The translations under genes were made by a program, and so were the position numbers. 64,000 nt of DNA from Actinomyces massiliensis 4401292 (GTDB lineage Bacteria; Actinomycetota; Actinomycetes; Actinomycetales; Actinomycetaceae). Position 1 is the first letter of the stretch, and every line of letters starts with the position of its first letter. This document shows, one piece after another, positions 52,217-60,526 of the stretch. The stretch is taken from positions 206,194 to 270,193 of the forward strand of contig NZ_JH711481.1 in the NCBI RefSeq assembly GCF_000269805.1. Reading direction: 5' to 3'. The notes under the pieces were generated by a model. That model saw nothing but the letters and a program-made list of their open reading frames with translations. It was not told the DNA's origin and made no database searches.

Positions 52217-53052
52217 GCGAGGCGGGAGCGCCCCAGGGCGTCCCCGGACTCGTCACGAGCTCCGCCGGATCCGCACGGCGCGGCCCGCTGGCCGGCCGCC
52301 GCATCCTGCTGCCGCGGGTCAAGAGGAAGGACGCGCTGGCCGCCGGACTGCGGTCGGCGGGCGCCGAGGTCGAGGCCGTCGAGGTGACCCGCACGATCGC
52401 CGGCCCTCCCGAGCCGCGGGACCGCGCCGGAGCCGCACTGGCCTCCGGAGCGTACTCCTGGCTCATCGTGTCCTCACCTCGCACACTGGCCCACATCGAC
52501 CTGACCGGCCTGCCCGCCGCCACCGGCCTGGCCATCGTCGGGGCCGCCACCGCCCGCTTCGTCGAACGGGCGCTGGGGCGCCGCGCCGACCTCGTGGCAA
52601 CCGGCTCATCGGCAGCACTTCTGGAGCTCGAGCCCCTATCGACCGGCCCGGAGCCGGGCGCCACCGGTGCGGCGAGGCGCATCCTGCTCCCGGGCTCCGC
52701 GCTGCGCGGCACCGCCCTGATCGACGGACTGTCCGCGACCGGTTGGGAGGTGGACCAGGTGTCGGTCTACACCATGGAACCGCTGGACCCGGCCGAGCTG
52801 CCCGACGGCTTCGCCCAGCGCTGGGCGGAGGGGGCCTTCGACGCCGTCGTGCTCACGGCGGGCTCCTCCAGCCGGGCGCTGGCCGGACTCGTCGGGCTGC
52901 CGCCGGCCTCCACGCGAGTGGTGGCCCTCGGGCATCCGACGGCGGCCTCGGCCGGGGAGGCCGGTTACGTCGTCGACGTCGTCGCCGACTCGCCCACCCC
53001 ACCCGGCATTCGGGCCGCCGCCATCGCCGCTATTGCTGCACCGTCCGCTTGA
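52213..53052 (+). CDS. hemD: Uroporphyrinogen-III synthase
   Basis: 279 aa, two-domain HemD fold with low sequence conservation. [33 protein letters not shown] and [13 protein letters not shown] fit the family, and the position between hemC and hemB secures it. GTG at 52213 overlaps the hemC stop. Confidence 0.92.
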   Translation: MSEAGAPQGVPGLVTSSAGSARRGPLAGRRILLPRVKRKDALAAGLRSAGAEVEAVEVTRTIAGPPEPRDRAGAALASGAYSWLIVSSPRTLAHIDLTGLPAATGLAIVGAATARFVERALGRRADLVATGSSAALLELEPLSTGPEPGATGAARRILLPGSALRGTALIDGLSATGWEVDQVSVYTMEPLDPAELPDGFAQRWAEGAFDAVVLTAGSSSRALAGLVGLPPASTRVVALGHPTAASAGEAGYVVDVVADSPTPPGIRAAAIAAIAAPSA

Positions 53053-53117
53053 TTCAGGCTCATCACCCAGGTCCCCCAGGCATCCGACCCCGTACAAGCC
53101 CGTACAAGAAGGCACTC

Positions 53118-54209
53118 ATGACCAATCCTCCGACCGACCGCACAGGCCCCCTGCCCGATCCGCGCGATCCGGCCGCCTCACCGGCCGCCGGCGTACTCAC
53201 GAGCCGGGGCGTTCCGGCACCGGCGGCGCCCATCGTGCGGCCCCGGCGTCTGCGGCGCACACCCGCCCTGCGGGGACTGATCGCCCAGACGCGCCTCAGC
53301 CCCGCCCAGCTGATCCTGCCCGTCTTCGTGCGCGAGGGCATTGCCGAGCCGGTCCCGATCGGCGCCATGCCCGGCGTCGTCCAGCACACCCTGGACTCGC
53401 TGCGCCGCGAGGCGGTTGCGGCCGCCGAGGCCGGCGTCGGGGGGATCGACCTGTTCGGGGTGCCCGCCGTCCGCGATGAGGCCGGCTCCCGGGCCTGGGC
53501 CGAGGACGGCATCCTCAACCGCGGAATCGCCGCGGTCCGCGCCGAGGTGGGCGACGAGGTCGTCGTGTGCGCCGACACGTGCCTGGACGAGTTCACCAGC
53601 CACGGCCACTGCGGGCTCGTGCGCCCCGGGCCGGGACCGCGCGCCGGGGAGGTCGATAACGACTCGACCCTGGCGCTCTACCAGGCGATGGCGGTGAGTC
53701 AGGCGGAGGCGGGGGCGCACATGGTCTCGCCCTCGGGCATGATGGACGGGCAGGTCGCGGCGATCCGCACCGCCCTGGACGCGGCCGGGCGCGACGACGT
53801 CGCCATCCTGGCCTACTCGGCGAAGTACGCCTCGGCCTACTTCGGGCCCTTCCGCGAGGCCGTGGGATCCACCCTCACGGGCGACCGGCGCACCTACCAG
53901 CAGGATCCGGCCAATCGACGCGAGGGGCTGCGCGAGGCGATGCTCGACGTCGAGCAGGGCGCGGACATGGTCATGGTCAAGCCGGCCGGGCCGTACCTGG
54001 ACGTATTGGCCGACGTCGCCGCCGCCAGCCCCGTGCCGGTGGCCGCCTATCAGGTCAGCGGCGAGTACGCGATGGTCGAGGCGGCCGCCGCCAACGGCTG
54101 GATCGACCGCGAGCGCGTCATCGCCGAGTCGGTGCTCGGGATCGTGCGCGCGGGCGCGGATACGGTGCTGACCTACTGGGCGCGCGACATCGCCGAAGGG
54201 CTCGGCTGA
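53118..54209 (+). CDS. hemB: Delta-aminolevulinic acid dehydratase (porphobilinogen synthase)
   Basis: 363 aa. Schiff-base lysines are Lys236 in [14 protein letters not shown] and Lys288 in [12 protein letters not shown]. The zinc-type cysteines are present (C151, C155, C165 in [15 protein letters not shown]). The N-terminal ~40 residues are a disordered extension. ATG at 53118 follows an AAGAAGG site. It is the last gene of hemY-hemC-hemD-hemB and is followed by repeat arrays. Confidence 0.96.
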   Translation: MTNPPTDRTGPLPDPRDPAASPAAGVLTSRGVPAPAAPIVRPRRLRRTPALRGLIAQTRLSPAQLILPVFVREGIAEPVPIGAMPGVVQHTLDSLRREAVAAAEAGVGGIDLFGVPAVRDEAGSRAWAEDGILNRGIAAVRAEVGDEVVVCADTCLDEFTSHGHCGLVRPGPGPRAGEVDNDSTLALYQAMAVSQAEAGAHMVSPSGMMDGQVAAIRTALDAAGRDDVAILAYSAKYASAYFGPFREAVGSTLTGDRRTYQQDPANRREGLREAMLDVEQGADMVMVKPAGPYLDVLADVAAASPVPVAAYQVSGEYAMVEAAAANGWIDRERVIAESVLGIVRAGADTVLTYWARDIAEGLG

Positions 54210-54230
54210 GCCACGAACCCGCTAATCCCC

Positions 54231-54329
54231 TCGAGATCGGTCGAGTTCCGCACCGAAATCGGTCGTACTCCGGCTCGAGATCGGTCGAGTTCCGCACCGA
54301 AATCGGTCGTAACCCGCGTCGAGATCGGT
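54231..54329 (+). repeat. 22-bp tandem repeat array, 5 units (forward)
   Basis: Units at 54231, 54253, 54275, 54297 and 54319, starting 22 bp after the hemB stop. They face a two-unit reverse array at 54438. Confidence 0.94.
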
Positions 54330-54437
54330 CGCGCTGCTGCGGACCTGCTGCTCGCCGACGGTTCTGAGGTGCGGCATGTGGCCTTCGCCCTCGACCTCGT
54401 CGTGCGCGCCTCGACGTCAGGTCGGCCGGGCTAATCA
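54330..54437 (+). pseudogene. Repeat-flanked gene fragment (C-terminus-like), copy 2
   Basis: Plus-strand reading gives AADLLLADGSEVRHVAFALD and then LVVRASTSGRPG and a stop, similar to the minus-strand reading of 25940-26047. No start codon or full domain is present. See the findings for the comparison of the two loci. Confidence 0.55.
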
Positions 54438-54470
54438 GACCGATCTCGAGCCGGAAGTGGACCGATCTCG
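54438..54470 (-). repeat. 22-bp repeat, 2 units (reverse)
   Basis: Units at 54438 and 54460. With the forward array at 54231 they bracket the gene fragment. Confidence 0.88.
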
Positions 54471-54630
54471 GCGCGGGACGGCGGTTTTGCAGAGCTTGTC
54501 GAGCACCCCGGCACACGCCGGCATCAGTAGGGCCGGCCCGCCGCGATCCAGCCCGACTTCGACGACTGATTCCGACGGGGAGCGGACCGGGTCGGGCGGG
54601 CCGCCCTGAATGTCAACTGCTATTGACGGC

Positions 54631-54735
54631 GTGAGCGTACCTTCGTTGAGCGAACGTACTTTTCTCCCATTTTTCTGAGCTTTACCCCCAGAAGGATGGG
54701 AGAAAGGTCCGCTCGTGTTGGAAAGGTACGTTCAC
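54631..54735 (+). repeat. 105-bp hairpin element 'E', copy 1
   Basis: Outer arms GTGAGCGTACCT (54631-54642) and AGGTACGTTCAC (54724-54735) enclose an inner hairpin, CTTTTCTCCCAT with ATGGGAGAAAG. The second copy (59918-60023) is in the opposite orientation and has a longer perfect inner stem. The preceding stretch 54471-54630 shows no gene. Confidence 0.82.
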
Positions 54736-54824
54736 CTTCCGGGCCGTCTCCTCTCCTTCCTCCCCCTCGCGAATCTCACCATGCCGGCTTCATGGCCTCG
54801 GCACGGTCCTCGCATCCCTAGCCC

Positions 54825-55215
54825 GGGGACGTCGGAAACGCGAGCTGGAACGCAATGGGCTCGTCATCCGCCACCATCTCCAGCGACGCACCACCGTGGA
54901 CCGCGTGCGCGTCATCGCAGAGCTCGTCCCCGACGACGTCTACGACCTCGTCGTCGTAGTGATGCAGTGATAGTGATGCAGTGCGGGCAGCTGCCAGAAG
55001 CTCTGCCGATCCTGGCCCGCGATGCGTCCCGGTGCCGGGCGCATCCCGCTTCAGGCTCTCGTCCTGCTCGGCGCCAAGACGAGCCTGGGCCGACTGGCTG
55101 CAGCCGACCACTGCCGCCACGCTCCCGACGAGGCGCGCCTTCTCGACGGTGCTTTCAAGCAAGTCGTGCGGGAAGCCTCGACCCCGCGGCCCGCCTGGTC
55201 GGAACTCAGGAGGCA
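54825..55215 (+). pseudogene. Ketopantoate-reductase-like (ApbA/PanE) gene remnant
   Basis: A fragment reading NGLVIRHHLQ..VDRVRVIAELVPDDVYDLVVVVMQ (54830-54968) matches the middle of the PanE/ApbA NAD-binding domain, then stops; a 14-bp duplication follows and GQLPEALPILARDAS continues in another frame. After a deletion, a C-terminal-domain-like piece appears (AADHCRHAPDEARLLDGAFK, then QVVREASTPRPAWSELR; about 55090-55215). No start and several frame changes: a decayed gene lying between hemB and hemL. Confidence 0.72.
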
Positions 55216-55514
55216 GGCCCAGCTCAGCAACCGACCCCCGCTTGCGGACGGTTGGCCCCAAAGGCGTCCGGGAGCGTCCGGGAGTGCCGAAGGCGACCGC
55301 AGGGCGCGCGAATCTGCGCCGCCCTTGAAGGCACTCCGTCGCAGCACCCCGGTGGTATCGCGTATCCGCGGGCCTCGCCGCGACGCCCGATGAGCCGGCG
55401 GACGGGCCGACTCCCAGTAGAGTCCGAGTAGCAACCATCCGCCACCGACGGCACATCGGCCCGGCCCGGCCCAGAACCGGCCGGTGCGCCGTCCGACCCA
55501 TGACAGCAGGAACG

Positions 55515-56966
55515 ATGACGCCCTCGCACTCGACTCCACTCACCAACGCCTCCCTCTTCGACGCCGCCCGCGCCGTCATCCCCGGAGGAGTGGACTCCCC
55601 CGTGCGCGCCTTCGGCTCTGTGGGCGGAACGCCCGCCTTCATCACGGGCGCTCGCGGCGCGCATGTCTTCGACGCCGAGGGGCGCAACTATGTCGATCTG
55701 GTGGGTTCGTGGGGCCCGGCGCTGCTCGGTCACGCCCATCCCAGCGTCGTCGAGGCCGTGCGGGAGGCGGCATCCCGCGGCCTGTCCTTCGGGGCGCCGA
55801 CCGCCGCCGAGACCGAGCTGGCCGAGGCGGTACGGCAACGCGTGCCCGCGGCCGAACGGGTGCGCTTCGTGTCCACCGGCACCGAGGCGACCATGACGGC
55901 CGTCCGCCTGGCGCGCGGGGCGACCGGCCGCGACCTGGTGGTGAAGTTCGCCGGCTGCTACCACGGGCACAGCGACGGGCTGCTCTCGGCGGCCGGATCA
56001 GGGGTGGCCACCGGCGGCCTGCCCGGCTCCGCGGGGGTGCCGCAGGCGGTGGCGGCGCAGACGATCGTGCTGCCCTATAACGACGTCGCCGCCCTGGAGC
56101 AGTGCTTCACGATGCGCGGCGACGACATCGCCGCCGTCATCCTCGAGAGCGCGCCCGCGAACATGGGGATCGTTCCGCCCGTGCCCGGCTTCAACGAATC
56201 GGTGAGGCGGGTGACGGCGGCCCACGGCGCCCTCATGATCGCCGACGAGGTGCTCACCGGCTTCCGCGTGGGTCCGGCCGGGTTCTGGGGCCTGGAGTCC
56301 CTGGACGGATGGTCGGCCGATGTTCCCGGAAGCGTTTCGAACATTGCCGCGGCAGCGGCGGCCTCCGCGCCGTCGTGGCCGGGGGCGGACTGGCGCGAGC
56401 GGGCCGCCTGGGTTCCGGACCTGCTGACCTTCGGCAAGGTGGTGGGCGGCGGGATGCCGCTGGCGGCCCTCGGGGGCCGGGCCGACGTCATGGACCTGCT
56501 CGCCCCGCTGGGGCCCGTCTACCAGGCGGGCACGCTCTCCGGCAATCCGCTGGCGACTGCGGCGGGAATCGCGACGCTCACCCTGGCCGATGACGCCGTC
56601 TACGCGACTGTCGCGCGGCGCGCCCGGGAGATCGGGGAGGTTGTGAGTACGGCGCTGGACGCCGAAGGGGTGGCGCACCGGGTGCAGCGCTCGGGTTCGC
56701 TGTTCTCGATCATGTTCGGTCCCGATGCCGCCGCGCGCGGGGTGCGCGACTACGACGAGGCGCGCGCCCAGGAATGCTGGAGATTCGGGCCCTTCTTCCA
56801 TGCGTTCCTGGAGGCGGGGGTGGCGCTGCCTCCGAGCGTTTTCGAGGCCTGGTTCGTCTCGGCCGCGCACGGCGACGCCGAGCTGGATCGCATCGCCCGG
56901 GCAGCGCCGTCGGCGGCGCGGGCCGCGGCCACGGCGCAGCCCCCGACGGCTGAGCCCTCGGTCTGA
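55515..56966 (+). CDS. hemL: Glutamate-1-semialdehyde 2,1-aminomutase
   Basis: 483 aa. PLP-dependent enzyme making 5-aminolevulinate. [19 protein letters not shown] is the family N-terminus, and [13 protein letters not shown] is typical. Lys308 in [18 protein letters not shown] binds PLP. It is longer than the ~430-aa norm because of an Ala-rich insertion at about 270-290. ATG at 55515 is chosen for the AGGA 6 bp upstream; ATG 55500 is also possible. It is separated from the hemYCDB genes by repeats and the pseudogene. Confidence 0.94.
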   Translation: MTPSHSTPLTNASLFDAARAVIPGGVDSPVRAFGSVGGTPAFITGARGAHVFDAEGRNYVDLVGSWGPALLGHAHPSVVEAVREAASRGLSFGAPTAAETELAEAVRQRVPAAERVRFVSTGTEATMTAVRLARGATGRDLVVKFAGCYHGHSDGLLSAAGSGVATGGLPGSAGVPQAVAAQTIVLPYNDVAALEQCFTMRGDDIAAVILESAPANMGIVPPVPGFNESVRRVTAAHGALMIADEVLTGFRVGPAGFWGLESLDGWSADVPGSVSNIAAAAAASAPSWPGADWRERAAWVPDLLTFGKVVGGGMPLAALGGRADVMDLLAPLGPVYQAGTLSGNPLATAAGIATLTLADDAVYATVARRAREIGEVVSTALDAEGVAHRVQRSGSLFSIMFGPDAAARGVRDYDEARAQECWRFGPFFHAFLEAGVALPPSVFEAWFVSAAHGDAELDRIARAAPSAARAAATAQPPTAEPSV

Positions 56967-56995
56967 CTCGCTCCTCCCGCCGCCCGCCCCTTCGC

Positions 56996-57116
56996 CGAGA
57001 TCGGTCCACTTCCGGCTCGAGATCGGTCGTACTCCGCACCGAAATCGGTCCACTTCCGCCTCGAAATCGGTCGTACCCCGCACCGAGATCGGTCCACTTC
57101 CGCCTCGAGATCGGTC
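56996..57116 (+). repeat. 22-bp tandem repeat array, 6 units (forward)
   Basis: Units at 56996, 57018, 57040, 57062, 57084 and 57106, between hemL and pspC (both plus strand). CGAGATC and CGAAATC variants are mixed. Confidence 0.95.
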
Positions 57117-57210
57117 CGGACGCTCCGTCCGCGGCGCATCGAAACCAACCAGGGAGGTTTCAGGGGACTCCCGGATACCGGCCGGGGCCGGAGTACGACA
57201 CGATTGACCC

Positions 57211-57456
57211 ATGACGCAGCACTACCCGTCCGACCCGCACCTGTCCGCCCGTACCGAGAGCTGGCGCTCCACTCTCCCCCGACGCTCGCGCAACCATCTG
57301 CTGGTGGGCGTGTGCGGCGGCCTGGCCGAGTACTGGGGCGTGAGCCCCACGATCGTGCGCCTTGGCTGCCTCGCCCTGGCCCTGCTGCCGGGCCCGATGT
57401 GGGTCGCCTACGTCCTGGCCTGGATTCTCATGCCCGGACCCGACGAAGTCCTCTGA
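57211..57456 (+). CDS. PspC-domain membrane protein
   Basis: 81 aa. The PspC core reads RSRNHLLVGVCGGLAEYWGVSPTIVRLG followed by a membrane helix (CLALALLPGPMWVAYVLAWILMP). PspC proteins sense envelope stress or act as small membrane regulators. ATG at 57211 lacks a clear ribosome-binding site. Confidence 0.9.
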   Translation: MTQHYPSDPHLSARTESWRSTLPRRSRNHLLVGVCGGLAEYWGVSPTIVRLGCLALALLPGPMWVAYVLAWILMPGPDEVL

Positions 57457-57523
57457 CCCTCCGCCGTCCGGGCCTCATCAACCGTGGCCCGCTGCCCGCC
57501 GCCCACGGCCCGCCCGACCGTGA

Positions 57524-58831
57524 TCAGCTCCCGTGCTCCATCACGAGCGCCGGCTCTCCCGGCGCCTCCACCTCCGCCCGAGGTACCGGGTCGAGGCTGA
57601 GGCGCACCCGGATGCGCCGCCCCTGGCCCCCGACGGCGTCGTACTGCATGAACCGGTTCTCCAGGGCGATGCGCTCGGTACGGCCGCGCACGAGCCACGG
57701 GTGACGACGCCGCAGCCCGATAAGAGCCTGGTGCCACCGGTAGAGCCAGTCGCCGAGGGGCGAGAGGCCCTCGGGCCCGGGAGGCAGCACCGGGCGGACC
57801 TCGTCGTCGCCTCCCGGGCGATCCGTTTTCACGCCGCGGAAGGCCTGTTCATCGCCGTAATAGATGGAGGGGATCCCCCCGACGGTCAGCAGGATCGTGA
57901 CGGCGAGCGCAGCCTTGGCGTCGCCGATGCGGCTGGCGAGGCGGGTGACGTCGTGGTTCCCGACGAAGGTCAACGGCACGAAGGCATCCAGGAACGCGTT
58001 GTGGCGGTTCAAGCACCAATCGAGTTCGAAGAAGTTCTCATCGAGCAGGCAGCTCCATATCGCCTTCCACAGCTCGTACTGGGTTAGTGAATCCATGGAG
58101 GAGCGCTCGACGATGCCGGCGTAGTCCCCGTGAATGACTTCTCCGACGAACCAGGCGTCGGGGAACTCGCTGCGGACCCGCGGCAGGACCCGGGCCCAGA
58201 AGGACGGCGGAACCGCATACGCCGCGTCGAGCCTCCAGGCGGAGGCGCCCCGCCCCAGCCAGTGAGACAGGACGGATACGGCGAGATCGGCGACCTCGTC
58301 GTTGTCATGGTTGAGCACCGCCAGTCCTTCATGCCCTTCGAAGACTGCGTACCCGGGCGAGCCTGTTGGGGAGCCGGAATCACCCGGGCCGTCGAAGTAG
58401 AAGAGACGGCGCTCGCCGCCGCCGGCGACAGCGGCCCGGAACAGCGGGTGGGCCGTGCCCACGTGATTGAGGACGCCGTCGAGCATGAGCGCCACGCCCC
58501 GGTCCCGGCAGGCCTCTGCGAGGCGGTCGAAGACGGCGTCGTCGCCGAGTCTCGGATCGATGCGGAAGTGGTCGGTGGTGTCGTACCCGTGGGTGCTCGC
58601 CTCGAAGATCGGCCCGAGTGCCAGACCGCTGGCGCCCAGGTCGACGAGGTAGTCGAGCCATTCGACGAGGCTCTCGAGACGGGGTGCGGGCGCCCCGTCG
58701 GCTGGGCCGGCCGGCCGGATCGGGGCTCCGGTGGCGCCCAGGGGATAGACGTGCCACCAGATGCCGTGCTCGACCCATGCTGGGAGGCCCCGATCGCCCG
58801 CTTCAGTTATTCCAGTACCCTCACTACTCAT
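57524..58831 (-). CDS. Alpha-amylase-family (GH13) protein
   Basis: 435 aa (beta/alpha)8 glycosidase-like enzyme. Conserved regions: LMLDGVLNHVG (region I), SAWRLDAAYAVPPSFW (region II, with the Asp nucleophile), VGEVIHGDY (region III, Glu) and FVGNHDVTRLASR (region IV). It lacks a signal peptide, so it acts in the cytoplasm on maltodextrin- or trehalose-like substrates. ATG at 58831 lies inside the TetR operator; TACCCT 7-12 bp upstream could serve as a -10 box for a leaderless mRNA. Confidence 0.87.
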   Translation of the reverse strand: MSSEGTGITEAGDRGLPAWVEHGIWWHVYPLGATGAPIRPAGPADGAPAPRLESLVEWLDYLVDLGASGLALGPIFEASTHGYDTTDHFRIDPRLGDDAVFDRLAEACRDRGVALMLDGVLNHVGTAHPLFRAAVAGGGERRLFYFDGPGDSGSPTGSPGYAVFEGHEGLAVLNHDNDEVADLAVSVLSHWLGRGASAWRLDAAYAVPPSFWARVLPRVRSEFPDAWFVGEVIHGDYAGIVERSSMDSLTQYELWKAIWSCLLDENFFELDWCLNRHNAFLDAFVPLTFVGNHDVTRLASRIGDAKAALAVTILLTVGGIPSIYYGDEQAFRGVKTDRPGGDDEVRPVLPPGPEGLSPLGDWLYRWHQALIGLRRRHPWLVRGRTERIALENRFMQYDAVGGQGRRIRVRLSLDPVPRAEVEAPGEPALVMEHGS

Positions 58832-58861
58832 GCTAGTGAGGGTACTCACTAGCATGAGTAG
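58815..58861. promoter_or_regulatory. TetR operator with overlapping dyads
   Basis: A 17-bp perfect palindrome with a 4-bp centre occupies 58824-58861 (outer TACTCATGCTAGTGAG). A second 12-bp dyad, GTACCCTCACTA / TAGTGAGGGTAC (58815-58826, 58834-58845), overlaps it. CTCACTA/TAGTGAG half-sites occur three times. It lies between the divergent amylase and TetR genes. Confidence 0.85.
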
Positions 58862-58870
58862 AATGCAACC

Positions 58871-59491
58871 ATGCCGACCAGATCCGACCGCCGTCCTCGT
58901 CTGCGCATGGACCCCGACGAGCGCCGGCAGCTCATCCTGGACGCCGCCAGGCGGGCCTTCGCCACGCAGTCCTACGAGGAGGTGTCCCTGTCCACGATCG
59001 CGAGGGAGGCCAAGGCCTCGGAGGCTCTCGTCCACAAGTACTTCTCGACCAAGGGCCGGCTCTACGGCCGGGTGCTCGCCCTGGACGCCGAGGACCTGGC
59101 CGAGCGCACACAGCAGGCTGCCGATGCCATGGCGGACAGCAGCACCGCCCGCGACCGCATCCGCACCTCGATCGGCGTCTACCTCGACTTCATCGCCGAA
59201 CGAGCCCGCGGGTGGGCCGCATATCAGATGCTCGCAGGCCACGAGCCGAGTGAGGCCGCCGAGGTCCGCAGGCGTGCGCGCGAGGCTTCGGTCGACGCAC
59301 TGCGCACCCTGATCGGGGGCGCCGACGACGCGCGCACCACCTTCGCACTGTGGGGATATCTGGGCTTCCTCGACACCGTCTGCCTGGAGTGGACCTCACG
59401 AGGCTGCCTCGCGAGCGACCGACCCGCACTGACCGACGCCGCCCTGGGCTGCCTCGAGGGAGCGCTCGGGGCGACGGGCCTCGGCTGCTGA
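58871..59491 (+). CDS. TetR-family regulator
   Basis: 206 aa. HTH is LSTIAREAKASEALVHKYFSTKGRLYGRV. The C-terminal domain has WTSRGCLASDRPALTDAALGCL, as in several actinobacterial TetR_C families. ATG at 58871 is preceded by TAGAAT, consistent with a leaderless transcript. It probably represses itself and the divergent amylase gene. Confidence 0.9.
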   Translation: MPTRSDRRPRLRMDPDERRQLILDAARRAFATQSYEEVSLSTIAREAKASEALVHKYFSTKGRLYGRVLALDAEDLAERTQQAADAMADSSTARDRIRTSIGVYLDFIAERARGWAAYQMLAGHEPSEAAEVRRRAREASVDALRTLIGGADDARTTFALWGYLGFLDTVCLEWTSRGCLASDRPALTDAALGCLEGALGATGLGC

Positions 59492-59581
59492 GGGCAGCGG
59501 TCGGCCCGGTTCACCGGCCCGAAAGCGGTCCACGATGCCGGCCCGGCGGCCCGCCGAGCGCAGCTGCGCCCGGCGAAGTGG

Positions 59582-59739
59582 TCACCCCGCACACCTTCAG
59601 CCCTCCGGGCGACCCGATCAATCCGGCCTCGGCGCCTCAAGATCACCCCGCACACCTTCAGCCCTCCGGGCGACCCGATCAATCCGGCCTCGGCGCCTCA
59701 AGATCACCCCGCACACCTTCAGCCCTCCGCGCTGCCCGG
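59582..59739. repeat. 61-bp minisatellite, about 2.6 copies
   Basis: TCACCCCGCACACCTTCAGC begins at 59582, 59643 and 59704, exactly 61 bp apart. The first two copies are nearly identical, the third truncated at about 59732. No gene lies in 59492-60526; this gap holds the minisatellite, element E copy 2 and element S copy D. Confidence 0.9.
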
Positions 59740-59917
59740 ACCGCACAGCAGAACCTCGGAATCACACTGACCTCCACCATGCCCGAGGCCATCAGCCGAC
59801 TTAAAAGTGCGCGGGATGATCACTTCTCCCACCCCGGGACCGGTCAGTCATCGGGATGACCGACCCTGGACCGGCAGGCACAGCCACCAGGCATGACGGG
59901 CCGGCCCCGCACCGGAA

Positions 59918-60023
59918 CGTCAACGTACCTTCTCAACATGAACGTACTTTTCTCCCATCCTTCTGGGAGTAAAGCTCAGAAGGATGGGAGAAAAGTACGT
60001 TCGCGCGACAAAGATACGTTCAC
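59918..60023 (-). repeat. 105-bp hairpin element 'E', copy 2
   Basis: 26-bp perfect stem: 59940-59965 (GAACGTACTTTTCTCCCATC...) with 59977-60002, loop of 11 nt. Outer boxes AACGTACC (59922) and GATACGTTCAC (60013) flank it. Its reverse complement aligns over the full length with 54631-54735, so the two copies are inverted relative to each other. Confidence 0.88.
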
Positions 60024-60214
60024 ATCGAGCCGCTTGCTCCACCCGGCACGGCTCAGCAGACGTCGCCGGCGGACAGGTCAAGCTCGACCGGGAAGCAAAG
60101 CACGGCAGAGTCATGGGACACCGCCCACCGCCAGCCCGGAATCACTCACCTAGGGCGACCGCACATCACCGCGTTCCGCTCGCACTCAACTCGCAAACCC
60201 GCACACCAAGCCTG

Positions 60215-60427
60215 GTTGCACATGGGAGAAAGGCAGCCTTATGAAGCAAGGGCTACTTTTCCTTGATATTCCATCACTTCCTCTAGTCCATCAAGGTCAG
60301 TTGACGGTCTCCCATGTGCGCGGAGGGGGCCTGCGCACATGGGAGCGGCTCCTCCTCGACGGACGACATAGCAATTCCGCATGATTCCGCGGTTCATAAT
60401 GCGACGTGCCACGCATGAATGTGCAAC
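60215..60427 (+). repeat. Structured repeat element 'S', copy D
   Basis: 213 bp, GTTGCACATGGGAG at the left end and TGTGCAAC at the right end. The central stem is CTCCCATGTGCGC (60309-60321) with GCGCACATGGGAG (60333-60345). ATTCCGCATGATTCCGCGGTTC near the right end is shared with copies B and C. It lies 192 bp from element E copy 2. Confidence 0.9.
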
Positions 60428-60526
60428 TCTACCGGCCCGGCACCTGCGGATCCCTCCACGGCCGCGTCGCCGCAGGCCGAACCTCTGGCCAGTGACCACG
60501 AGACGCCGGGGTCTCTCACGGGACGC

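Noticed and set aside
54715-55431. Long plus-strand ORF downstream of hemB
   Set aside because: Arg/Pro-rich without domains; the underlying DNA matches ketopantoate-reductase fragments in other frames.
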